Source: Drosophila persimilis (Eukaryota; Arthropoda; Insecta; Diptera; Drosophilidae). From it: a stretch of DNA of 64,000 nucleotides. Below the pieces are notes generated by a model, which did no database searches, was not told where the DNA came from, and saw only the letters and a program-made list of their open reading frames with translations. This document shows, piece by piece, positions 13,434-24,759 of the stretch (its first letter is position 1; each line of letters starts with the position of its first letter). Location: NCBI RefSeq assembly GCF_003286085.1, contig NW_020825317.1:2976001-3040000 (forward strand). Reading direction: 5' to 3'. Position numbers and translations under genes: made by a program.

Positions 13434-15281
13434 ATGATTGTGTTCGAGCCCCAACATCAGATCCAACCCCAACCGTTCCATGTTGCAGAGCTTTTAAAGC
13501 TTCATTCAAAAGTTTCCTGCATCGAACCAAACAACCAGAGCAACACACACACACACGCACATACTCGGTCCCCTGGGTGTGCCCCTTGACCCATTCATCA
13601 CCCATCGCCATCACCAGCCTGAAACCCATTCCCATTCCCATCTGCTCGTACATCTCCATACCCAACCCCTTGTAGATCTACTGGTTGTCTGGCTCACTCA
13701 TCGTGTGTTGTCCGTCCAGCTGTGTTTTTGGCCGACTGTCACTCTGTCAGTCTGGTTGCTCCTAGTCCTATGCATGTCCATGCCCATTCCCATGCCCTCG
13801 TCTGCTTTTCGACCAGTTCAAGTGTCCGACTGGCATTAGACTTACGTGTCCTTATACGGGTACATAGGGGTATACGAGGCCACTTGCTTACTTATGTACG
13901 GCTACATATGTATGTATACTTGCATAAATAATTCACAAAGTTTAAAGGTCTCGACTATTGGACTGAAAACCCATCGACTTGTGTTGGGACTTGGAACGGG
14001 GATTTATATTCCCTTTTCAATTCTTCGATAATAACCTTCTTTGAATTAAAATATTACAAACCCTTAAAGATACTATCTTTTTTATTTATCATAAATGCAT
14101 TTATCATAAAATGTAAGTGTTGGGGACATCAAAAAACTTTAAAAGAAATGATTGATGAAATTTTATTTACACCTAGAAGATTGCAGTAAATTTTAGGTCC
14201 CTCAAGAGGGGATTAATATAGGTGTTTCGATTCCTTATATTCAAAGCCAAGTAATAATAAATTTAAATGGTACAAAAACCGAGGAAAATGCACCTGGCAA
14301 TAAAATGATGACCAAAAGCCCAATGAAGTTCTTAGAGAGAAAAGATTCAAATTTGTGAACTGATTCAAAGGGTAACTACACAAAAGTAATTCATTCATTT
14401 AACCCAAGCAGAGGCGAAATCATTACTTTAGTCTGTCCATATGTCGCCTTAAGTTATAGAACCGCGAGTTGAGATGGAATAGAATACTAGTATGTTTAGC
14501 ATCAAATCAAGCTTAAAACTGCGCAAAACACGTATTATCTGGCTGGCGGATCGGACGACTCACGTTGAACCCTGATGGCGCTGAACCGAAAGCCACTTAA
14601 ATTGATAGTCACTGAACTGGGGGATCAGCCATCAGCCGGGGGCCAAACTAAAGCCGGATTAAAGTGGAGCACTGGCAAATCATTCACCGATCCCAAATTG
14701 AATAATCTCATCTACTATCACTAGGCACTCAATTTAATTCTATATTTATTCTATATAATTATATATACTTATGTATACCTATGTATGTGTATCCCATAGA
14801 TGCTTTGGAGGAGGACTGTGTTGACTTTCAGGGCAATAAGGTCAACCACGGTATGCTGTACGTGCCCGGGCCCGGTGTGTGCAGCCTGTGCGTCTGCTAT
14901 CACTCCGAACCACTCTGGTGCAAGGCCATCTACTGTGATCCGCCCTACGTAAATTCCCCCTATATCTGTGCCCCCTATACTCTCTGATCGTCTGTTCTGT
15001 TCTTTCTGTGTAGTTTTGCAAAAACTTTCGAGTTGGTGAACGTTGCTGTGAATTCGAGTGCCTTGATCCCCCCGGCGAGGATAAGCTGTATCAGGTGGAT
15101 ACCATAACCTTCATTTTATTACAAATTTGTTTTTTAACACTCGATCGATTTACAGGAGCGCATGCGGAAACGGGCTGAGATATTGGCTGGCAACAGCACC
15201 GCCACGAACGTGAGGCTGGCCCCGTTGGCCATGTCCTCTATAATGCTCGGATTCCTCGGCAACAGCTTGCTCAACTTATAA
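6300..15281 (+). CDS. Single VWC-domain secreted or GPI-anchored protein (4 coding exons)
   Basis: The exons are 6300-6690, 14800-14948, 15014-15094 and 15156-15281. All boundaries are GT/AG and the phases agree (1, 0, 0), giving 248 codons. Residues 137-196 form a von Willebrand factor C domain with ten cysteines in the usual order, including CSLCVC and a CC pair in [10 protein letters not shown] hydrophobic stretch at about 104-127 looks like a signal peptide, so translation may really start at Met98 (6591), giving a 151-residue precursor. The tail, about residues 228-246, is hydrophobic and follows an NST glycosylation sequon, which fits a GPI-anchor signal or a C-terminal membrane segment. 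VWC proteins of this size usually bind BMP/TGF-beta ligands or matrix; that role is inferred from the family. The domain resembles that of DGCR2/IDD-type proteins. I do not recognise the fly gene name. It is transcribed towards ph. Confidence 0.82.
6940..7565 (+). mobile_element. DINE-1/Helentron-like element, old diverged copy
   Basis: The landmarks of the family are present but worn: GTGGATGTGTGTAA with TTTCCGACCCCATG, a reduced GTCTGTCC core near 7035, and the 3' end GGGTATAAAGTAGAGCC followed by CTCACAACGTT near 7550. It is clearly more diverged than the copies beyond 33 kb. Non-autonomous; no protein coded. Confidence 0.65.
9640..9945 (-). mobile_element. DINE-1/Helentron-like element, deleted copy
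   Basis: In reverse orientation it shows the 3'-end motif (ATTCCCGGTAATCAGTCAG, near 9700) joined after a deletion to the 5' part, TTTATGGGATCGGAAACGATT and GTTACACACGCCCACTT, ending near 9940. The (GTCY)n core is missing. Confidence 0.65.
10040..10600 (-). mobile_element. LOA/R1-like LINE, C-terminal ORF2 fragment
   Basis: A minus-strand frame at 10392-10057 contains [19 protein letters not shown], the Cys-containing segment that follows RNase H at the end of ORF2 in LOA/Bilbo-type LINEs. The frame upstream is lost. It is a dead fragment lying in the first intron of the VWC gene. Confidence 0.5.
13395..13431. repeat. (TG)n microsatellite
   Basis: Uninterrupted TG run of about 18 units inside the first intron of the VWC gene. 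The apparent poly-Val/Cys open frames over it are artefacts of the repeat. Confidence 0.95.
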
Positions 15282-16736
15282 CTTGAAGAAAAACAGCCAG
15301 CGGGCAGCAGCAGCAGATAGAGATTCTGAGTTTTAGATAAATCAATTTTTAAAAGAACTCCCAAGAATGAACTTGAAGTTCAGATTCCCTCATTTTCGTT
15401 GCTCCTAAAAAACCTCGTAGAGCTCTCAGACAACTTATTACAATGTAATAGACAAAACCAAACAAGTTATAGAGATAAACATACACATATACTATATACA
15501 TATATATATATATATATTTATATATATGTATATAGGTGTATCCTTATAGATGCACAGAAGTGCCGTCGAGACGTAGGTTTTCAAATTATATCCCCCAGAC
15601 TTATATAGGTACAATAATAATCATTTTCGGATGCACACCGAGAACCTAACCAAAACCCAACCCTCTTTCATCTCTCCTCGCCCAAAAGCAATTGCAGTGT
15701 GATCCAAATCGATAGGTAGAGGCCAGAGCAGAGCAGATTTCTAGCATATAACATAGACATTTACTTATTTACACATTGAAAGGAAGGAAGTAACACAAAG
15801 AAACCAGAACAAACTCATCAAGCGAACGAATAAGACAACCTCTAGCACGTAAGATCCGAATAGTAAGCGAATATATATACCGAGGGATATGGACATGGAT
15901 ATCTATCTATAGTACATATGTATATCGTAAGCATATTGTACATACACATGAGGATATAGCTCTGTGTATCGGAAACGTTGTTGATTAGTGTTTAGCCAAC
16001 TAAATGGAAAAGGAATCATTGGAAGGGAAGAACCATTTGTTCTTTTTTTTATATCATATTGTACTCCTTACATACAGCCATACACATCCCCCCACCCCCC
16101 ACTTTTGCGCTTAGAAAACGTATTTTTTTCATCTGGAAATTACAATACTTAGATGTAAAAGAGATTTAGTGGGTAATCCTAATATCTTATTGGAATTTGG
16201 TAATGGAATGTTGAAAGTCCACATCTCTAGATGATTTTTCCTACAAAAACTGTAGTTAATTACACATATCTTGGCAACATTTTTTCCAAATATATTAAAC
16301 AAATCAAAGAGACACCAACCAACATCAACATGAAACACGTCAGAGTGAATGAATCATTATCTTGCATTGGTGCTAATTTTATCGTAGGCTAAAGACACAT
16401 AGACATACAGACGAGACATAGACCGCAGCACATCACAGCACGTACGTCACACTCAATCACAAATTGAATCAAATTCTATATAAACTTATATCAATTAGCT
16501 AATAGGAAGGGAATTAATAGGTAGTAGTACGAATCCTTGCGTTGTTTATAAGTAAAATTGCCCAAGGTAAAGAGCTGTTGAGCGTCCAATAGTAAATCGA
16601 TAAAAACTATGTATGTATGTATGTATCTATGTATATTTTGTGTTCTCCCATTAATTGGTTTTCTTATTGTTCTAATAAATCAAGTGCATAATCAGAGAAG
16701 GCAAAGCTTAATAGATAAGTACTATAGGGAGACAGA

Positions 16737-16773
16737 CCCCCCCCCCCCCCCCCCCCCCCCCCCCCACCCCCCC
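16737..16773. repeat. Poly-C tract
   Basis: There are 29 consecutive C, one A, then seven C. A C run this long is rare in fly DNA, forms G-quadruplex on the other strand, and is prone to length error in sequencing. Confidence 0.95.
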
Positions 16774-17471
16774 TTTCAGATCGAATCCGTATCGAATAGA
16801 TTTCGTTTCACTCAAACAAATTTGGGCTAAAGACTTTCCAAGCCCACACCGTCTCTTTCACTTATATATATATAGTGGCTATTCGTACACCTAGGTAATA
16901 CTTTCTGTACACATAGCTTGTGTTTAAATTTTGAGATATAGCAGGACCAGCAAACAAAACCTTTAATCACCAGCAGAAAAATCTCGAATCGAAGCGGTAA
17001 TCATAAAATATGTAACCTATTAAAAATCGGGGGAGATACTTACACGTATCTCGTATTATCAAAACCTTTCAGTTAGTGGAAGGCCTACCCGAACGGGATG
17101 TAATCGTAGAAGAGCAACAATGGGAAAAACATTAAGAGGAGTACGGCTGTGACATTTTGTTTGCTTCCAAATGCATAAACACAACTGTAAATAAAAATAA
17201 ATATATGTACTTATGATCGTGAATGTATAGACGATATGTGAAGGTATGAAGGTATGATAAAACTACAGTGGAAATAGAAACGAAAATGGAAGAGAATAAT
17301 TAACTAATCAACTTAATGTACAACTCAATAATGCCACAACATCTGACCAATTATGCAAGCGTATATGATATACTGATATATACACCACAACACATTTACA
17401 TATATACATATAAAAAACTGATCCATACCAGATTTGTATATATATATATATATATATAAAATAACTATATA

Positions 17472-17618
17472 TTTATCCGTAATTAAAATTTGTAATTTTT
17501 CTTAGAAAATACTTGAATTGATATATATATATATATAAAATAACTATATATATATATATATATATATATCAATTCAAGTATTTTCTAAGAAAAATTACAA
17601 ATTTTAATTACGGATAAA
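17472..17618. repeat. Perfect long inverted repeat (hairpin)
   Basis: Bases 17472-17520 are the exact reverse complement of 17570-17618 (49 bp, no mismatch seen). The pairing continues inward through (AT)n to give arms of roughly 65 bp with a short AT-rich loop. The AT/TAAAATAACTAT motif next to the left arm recurs inside the loop. Confidence 0.95.
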
Positions 17619-17938
17619 CCAGAATGAGAACAAGAACGAGAACGGAAAGGACAAGGCGAGCGAATATGAAAGGCGCTTAACAAATTTTAACATAGACTCC
17701 AATAAAAAAATGCAAATTGGCTTTAATTAACAATAAAACAATTAACAAACTAATAAATAACTAACGAATCACACCAATATCTAATGAGAATATCTAGATG
17801 ACATACATATTTGATTACTATTATAATGTTTTTTTTTCACTTTACATAGCAGTGTGTTGTGAAACAACGGCAAGGAAGAAAGGAAGTCAGAAATCAGTTT
17901 AAGTCCATGCCATCCCAAGGAAATGTATTTTTTTTACA

Positions 17939-17944
17939 AATAAA
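17939..17944 (+). terminator. Candidate polyadenylation signal AATAAA for the VWC gene
   Basis: This AATAAA hexamer lies in the sequence TTTTACAAATAAAGATAAA, after the last long AT-rich stretch. Earlier AATAAA copies exist, so alternative ends are likely. Confidence 0.3.
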
Positions 17945-17960
17945 GATAAATACAGGATAG

Positions 17961-19844
17961 CAGGATATACATTCAGATGTGATCTATTTGGTGCGAAAAG
18001 TTGTACCCCGCTAGTAATTGAGAAGTTCTGTCTGTTTTTCCCTCTGAATACCTAGATCTCTTCAAGTCGGAGAGTGAGAATTAAAGACTTTCTTTGGACG
18101 CCAGTATTTCAGAAATTTTCTTTTAGGATTAGATATCCAGCTCCTCGAGGCAAACGCCAGGGCTATTCATTATTATTCAGATATATTAATATAGAACAGG
18201 AAATACTTTCAATCTCGTAATCCTTACCAAGAAAAACCAAAAACCAAAATCGAATCGATAACAAAACAACTACCAAGCTTGAAAAAAAACTTTTAAAGTA
18301 ATCTAAATCAAAGTTCTAACAGAAGATTATAAAGCAAAATCTTTAAAATAATAATAACAATCACCAAAAGATTATGGATAATTTAGCAGAGCAGGTGGAA
18401 AATCCAGAATCATGTATGCATACAAATATTCATAAATATTTCCAAAATACAAGAAAAATTTTAACAATAAACAAATATTTTCACAATAGCTTAAACAATC
18501 TTAGTGTTTTACTATTATTTGGATGTGGCCGGTGTTACGCTTGCCGTCTGGATTTACATAGGTAATATTGTTCGGCGACAAATGAATACAAGGTTTTATT
18601 CTATTGCAGGAAAATGTTGTATTTTTTATTCACTGTCTATCTTACGAGCGAATTAGAATGGTTGGGAAACTAAATGAAATGTTTAGGGGCTTGTGGCTTG
18701 AGGCTACTCCATCTCAATCTTGAGAACTGGTGCGATCATCATCGAGAATCATATTGAGAATTTCTGTAAAAATTAGACGTCTCAACCTATTGTACTACTT
18801 TTTCAAAGCAATTAGATAATCTTGGGAAATAAATTAAGTATTCTCATCAAATGTGTCTGCACAAAACTTCATCATACTAGCTACGAATTAATTTACATAC
18901 ATATGTACATAAATTCCAATAGGTTGACTTTACTTGATATTTTGTCTCAATGGAAAAAATTCAATCATTATAGATTTAACGCAAATACTAAAACATTTTA
19001 ATCAAAACATGCGCTTTGAAAGTTTTTTACATTTAATGTAAACACTAAAATAATTCTACATTGAACACTTGAACAAAATGTTCAGTAAACGTATCCTACT
19101 ATTGGTTCTTAGTCGATTGTCGCTAAAAGATCATTCGTCGGTTCTTCTCCTTGATCTAAATTGGTGCTTTTTGCTTTGTGTGCTAAGCTTCGAAAACATT
19201 TGACATTTTTTTTTTTTGATGCTGCTAAAATTTGCAATTTTCCTTCCTTCCATTCATCCTATATAGGTATTATCCTCTATCCATCATTGTACAGCCAATT
19301 GGCTTGGCTAAGTGCTATCAGCCATGATCCGGTTATCATAAATCGTAAAAATGGCGAATTGGCTGTCAAATCGCAAAAGAGCATCCTCCGCTTTTCGTAA
19401 ATCGTAAGATTCTTAACTTTTACGAGCGATTACGATTTCAAAAATGAATTGCACATAGCACATATGTATGTATATACAAAATGATATGAACTGGAAAAAA
19501 TAGAGTCATATTTCCTGATGTTTTAAGGTTATATTTATGTCGTATATATTTATTTTCGTATACGTATTGTCGGTACAGCAGTTGATGCAGCCGAAAATTT
19601 GAAATAAATTGGTTTAAATTGTAAAGAAAATGAATGAAGTCGCTACCCTTTAAGATCTACCGCCTAACATAGTTACATAAGAATTGTAAGTTCCCGTTGA
19701 CATATTCATGTATATATGTATGTACTATCGATATCAATAGTTGGCATTACAGGTTACAGATCTCGCACAGTGGCACGTCAGCCGAAAAGAGGTGGTAAAC
19801 ACTAAAAAAATAGATATTTGTATATTTAAGGAAAATATAAAAAA
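17961..19844. other. Spacer between the convergent VWC and ph genes
   Basis: No coding region, RNA gene or recognisable repeat was seen. The sequence is AT-rich with short unremarkable open frames. Confidence 0.55.
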
Positions 19845-20032
19845 ACAAGAAGGACGGACAGACAGACAGACTGTATCGACTCGGCTATTGATACTGATCA
19901 ACAATATACATATGTACATATATACTTTATGGGGTCGGAAACACTTCCTTCTGAGCGTTACACACATCCACTTTCCCCACAAATCGAATACACACCTATA
20001 CTCATTTTTAGTATTGGGTATAAAAAGAACAG
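19845..20032 (-). mobile_element. DINE-1/Helentron-like element, 5' fragment
   Basis: In reverse orientation it carries the core (GGACGGACAGACAGAC), CGACTCGGCTATTGATACTG, TATGGGGTCGGAAAC, CGTTACACACATCCACTTT and the terminus TAGTATTGGGTATAAA. The rest of the element is missing. Confidence 0.8.
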
Positions 20033-21417
20033 CGAAGAGGTTTGAATATCCTTCTCATGCTGCCTATGTTCCAAATAAGTGAACAGCTCTCCTTTTCGAC
20101 TTGACTTACATTTGATGCAATACAAATGTTGGATGATCTCCTCCTTGTTTTGTTGATTAGCGTCTGTTGGTCTGTTGGTTGAACGTGGCTTGGATTGCGA
20201 TGGTTTGCCTTCAACAGCCTTCAGCCTATGGCAACAGTTTTGACTAGTCCCGTCTATATAGTTCCCCAAGCGGCAATATGGTGAAAATACGTCCAGAGAA
20301 AAACAGCAGTTACTGTCGGCACCCGACCCTAATCTCATTTCTATCCATATTCAAAGAATGAACTCGTATCCCTAACCCAAACCCTGGCCGATCTGTTGTA
20401 TCTGTGGGAAGCTGAATGTGGGTTTTTCTTGTCTTTTTGCTCTTTTTCCTCCTTTAAGATATCTCTACTTTTCACAGGCCCTTGCTAAGCGCTTTCCCCC
20501 ACCTCCCTTCCAATAAAACTCGCACAGAACGCCAGACATATATTTGACACACTTTCCAGTGATATTTTATATTTTTTTTAGCAGATAGCAAAAAAAATTG
20601 TTTAGGAATTGTTGTAAAAAAAAAAGAATACTTACGCATTATAATAAATATATAAATATATAATATATTCATTCATTTGCGTGTGTACTGGAACCTTTGT
20701 TAAATTTTTTAAACACTAGTACTAAAAGCTGTACAGAAATTGGATGAGTTTTGAAGAGTGGAAATACTTATGCACCAAGCGAGTCAATTATTTGAAATTT
20801 AAGCATTTAAACATATTTAATGTCCAACTCAGTTTTGCAAAAAAGATGCCTTAATTGCTAGCTTAATTCTATGTTTAAATAGTTACATCCTATGCATATC
20901 CGCATGCAATTAATTTTAGTTCAGGTGATCGATCGCCTATGCTGTGTCGGTGTTGAATGATTAACAATTTTCAAATAAATAAACGTAAGTCTAGAAGTTT
21001 AATCTGCGGATAACTAACTATGTACTCTTGATATATAATAGTACGATTTGAAGTCAATATAGCCTAATATTTAGATCTCTGGAAATCTGTACAAATGATA
21101 AGAGACGTTGCTGTCCTGGTTCGAAGTCTATGCTCTATAATATACAGGGGTCGACAGCCCTGCAGAATTTTTTTGCTGATATTGGCGGAGGAAATTGTTG
21201 GACCGTGTGTTTGGCTGCTGCTCCACCTTCTCCTCCACTGCTACATCCACCGGTGATCGTATCGTATCCCAGTTCACTGTAACAAATCCCTCTAATGCCA
21301 CGATCCGTACGTCAGCCGGAGATGGAGAAGCGAAAATGGTGGCGGGGATGTCGAGTAGGAGGGCATGGGAATCCCCTCGTCATCGGCATAGGCTGGAGCA
21401 TCAGGCCGATGCTGATA
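20033..21417 (-). other. Region downstream of ph, including its probable 3' UTR
   Basis: On the minus strand this follows the ph stop codon. An ATTAAA hexamer on the minus strand (20998-21003), about 415 bp past the stop, is a possible polyadenylation signal. A Cys-rich minus-strand open frame at about 20338-20045 is not recognised and is reported as a finding only. Confidence 0.4.
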
Positions 21418-23580
21418 TTATTGAGCTCCTCCCGCTGCCGTCGCCTCCTTGACTTCGCCAGAGCCCGGCGCTGGCACCACCTCCTTCATGGACTCCACCT
21501 TGGCCACAATCTTGAGGGCGGGACCCAGCTTCATCCCCATGGCATTCACCAGGTGATTCTCCTTTAGCAGCAGCAGCGCCTGACCGTCGATCTCCTGCTG
21601 GACAAAGTCATCCACATAGTCTTGGCAGCCGGGCAGGTTCCGTATGAAGTCAGCGACCTCCTCCACGCTCCAGTTGCAAATGGGCGAACGCTCGCCTGCG
21701 GTCGAGGAGGATGTTGGTGTTGGTACAGGTGGCTGGGGCGCCACTGCTGCCGCAGGTGGGGTGGGAGCTGGAGACGGAGCCGCAGGTAGGGCCACAGGAG
21801 TGGGGACTGCGAGTGCGACTGCAACTAAGGGAGGAACTGGAACGGGGGTGGCTGCCATGACCGGCAGGACAGGAAGAGATACCAGTGGCACCTCCGTGGT
21901 GGTCGACATCGGAATCGGATCGGGCTGCAGCGCCTGCAAGGCGTCCGTCTGCATCTGCATCTTCTCCTCGGCCATAGCCTCGTCCAGTTTGTCCACCAGA
22001 GCCATGGCATCCACTCCCACAATTCCTCCCATTTCCATATCCATTCCCATTCCATTGTTCTCTCCCAGTCCGCCTCCAGCTGCAGCTGCAGCTCCAATGC
22101 CTGCAACGCAAGTCTTCGCCTGCCTAGCGCATCCTGGGGAGCAGAAGCGCTTCCGTTTGAGCTTCGCCTTGTGCTCCAGCTTGCCACACTGCTCGCAGGC
22201 CACCATGTCCGTGGGTAGACCCGCTGCATTAGCAGCTGCTGTTTGGGTTTTGGTTGTGGTTGGCGTTGCAGTGGCTATTCCGCACAGCTTCGCGTCCTCC
22301 TGCATGGCAGTCTTTTTCTCTGTGGGAAGAAGAGCAGAAAAGGGATTAGTATCAGAAACAAAGGAGGGAGGGAGGGAAGAGACTCACTTGGCGGCTCGTC
22401 GCTGGTGTCCTTGTCTGCGTAGCGCTGCCTCGTTACAGGAAAGGGCTCGTTGGCCTCTTGGATGATGAATCCGTCGATGACATGAGTGAGCACATTAGGC
22501 TTAATCATGGCTTTCGGCAGATCTTTCCCCGCCGCGTTGCTGTTCCCATTGCTGATGCTCGTTGTGGTTGTAGGTGTAGTCGTGCTGCTGCTGGTGCTCG
22601 TGGTGGTGGTAGTGGTCGCAGTGGTACTCGCTGCCCTGGCCAGGGTGGCTATCCCAATCCCGTTCCCTACTATCGTCGTTGTCGGCGTTGAAGGTGCGCT
22701 GGTGGTGCTGGTGGCTGTGCTCGCTCCGCCCTTGCCCTCATCCTTCCCACTGTGCGTGGGGGTGGAGGAGCTAGTGGTGCTGCAGCTACTCGTGGGCAGC
22801 ACCACATTGCTCTGCCTTGTAGTGGGCGTGCTGATGGTGGGCCTCGTAGGCGTGGTGGGGGTCGTGCTGTTGCTGTGAGACGCCTCCGGGGCCTCTCCAT
22901 TTACCCTCGAGTCACTGGTTGAGCTACTGGCCTCCGCGGAGGCACTGGCGCTTCCAACGGACCTGGGGGTGGTGTTGACGGAGGATGCGTGGTGATCCTG
23001 GCCACCGGCACTGTTGTTTAGAGGGGACCCAATGGGCACCAGGGTGGCGGAGGGGGTGGGCATCTTCAGCGTCGCCTCCTTGGTGGGTGTCGCCGGATGA
23101 CTGGCTCCACTGGCAGCGCTGAACGCGACCAGTGTTGCAGGAGATGGTGTCACTGCACTGCTGGTGACAGGCCCAACCGTGGCGTTCATCATGGACGTCA
23201 TAGCCATGATGGGGTTCGTGGCGGGTGAGGACGATGCAGCCGCCAGAGCGGGTGGTCCCTGCTGCTGCTGTTGCTGTGTGGCTACTGCAATGCTGGCGGA
23301 GATTAACTGATGTTGCTGCTGCTGCTGCTGCAGCTGGGCTTGGTGGAGGCTGGCTGACATTGTGCTGCTGGTGACCAGGGGACCCGTTGTGTGGTTTGTT
23401 ATAGTCACCACGCTGCTGGTGGGCAGGGAGGAGCTGCTGCTGGTCGACTTGGCCGTCTGGAAGATAGCGCCGGAGGTGGAGGCGGAGAGAGCGGCCTGGA
23501 GGGCACTCGAGGTGGCTATTCCTGCGGGCGTCGTGGTCGAGGACACCGAGAAGGGGACGCTGCTCAGCTGCAATTGTCCT

Positions 23581-23616
<36 letters not shown>

Positions 23617-24703
23617 TGTTGCTGTGGCTGCTGCTGTTGACCCGCCCCAGCCGCCTGCTGTACCACAATTTGTTGGATTATGTTCTGCTGCTGCTCCCGC
23701 TGTTGTTGCTGCTGTTGCTGTTGCTGCTGGGCCTGTGCCTGTGCCTGAGCTTGAACCTGAGCTTGCACTTGGGCCTGCGCCTGCTGCTGGAGCTGCTGCT
23801 GCAGCAGTTGGTTGTGGAGCTGCTGCTGCTGCTGTTGGTGGGAGGTGATGAAGGTGTTTGGCGCCACCTGCAGTATCTGCTGCGCCAATGCCTGCTGCTG
23901 CTGCTGCTGTTGCTGAGCCTGAACCTGAGCTTGGGCCTGAGCCTGTGCCACCTGTTGCCGCTGATCCTGCTGCTGCTGTTGTTGTTGCTGCTGCTGGGCG
24001 ACTTGTTGCTGTTGCTGCTGCTGTTGGGCTGCTGCCTGCTGTTGGATCTGGATGGCGGCTATCTGCTGTTGGAACATTTGCTGCTGTAGGAACTGCTGCT
24101 TGTGCATAAGCTGCAGCTGCTGTTGCTGTTGTTGCTGCTTGTCCACTCCGGCCGCTGTTGCTGCATGCAGGGTCTGACCATTTTGCAGGGTTATGGGCGT
24201 GCCCGTGCTCATGACGACCATCCTGAAAAGGCAAAAATAGCAAAGGGAATAATATGGTTGACTCTAAGGCCGACTGCGTCTATGTCACTCACTTATTTCC
24301 CGCTGTGGTGACCACCTGGTGGAGGTTCGCCTGCTGTTGGTGCTGCTGGTGCTGCTGCTGGATGGCAGCCATGTGTTGCCCCACTGACTTGCTCTGCACC
24401 GCACCAACCGCCACCACCTGCCCGTTCTCCGTCTTGAGGGCCGGCAACGCCGGACGGACAGGCTGCTGCTTGTTGCGCATCTTGGCCTTGAGCAGGTTCT
24501 GGTTTTGCGCCGTCTGCGTGGACACGGAGCTAGCCGGGCGCACCTGGGTTCCGTTGTGGGGCATAATCGGCGCTCCAGGCCGCTGAAGGGCCGTCAGCTG
24601 CTGCTGCTGCTGCTGCAATTGAGCTGTGGCTACCGCTAGCTGTTGCTGTTGTTGCTGCTGCTGCTGCGCCTGGCAATTGGCCGCCGCCTGCTGCTGCTGC
24701 TGT

Positions 24704-24759
<56 letters not shown>

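Larger units (their letters stand above)
6691..14799 (+). other. Large first intron of the VWC gene
   Basis: The 8.1-kb intron starts GTAATT and ends CCCATAG. No host exon was found inside it. It holds three old transposon fragments (6940-7565, 9640-9945 and 10040-10600), a long TG run at 13395-13431, and otherwise unremarkable sequence. Several long open frames near 12.8-13.9 kb are low-complexity and were not accepted. An intron of this size upstream of small exons is a usual place for enhancers, but no particular element could be identified. Confidence 0.75.
15282..17960 (+). other. Probable long 3' UTR and downstream region of the VWC gene
   Basis: This is AT-rich non-coding sequence after the VWC stop codon. 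It holds a Pumilio-type TGTAAATA at 17186-17193, TA microsatellites, a 29-C run at 16737-16765, and a perfect inverted repeat at 17472-17618. Several AATAAA hexamers are present; the last, at 17939-17944, is a plausible polyadenylation signal. Transcript extent cannot be seen from sequence alone. Confidence 0.45.

Noticed and set aside
12896..13930. Several 70-130-codon frames around the TG run
   Set aside because: They arise from simple repeats in the VWC intron and have no splice pair or domain.
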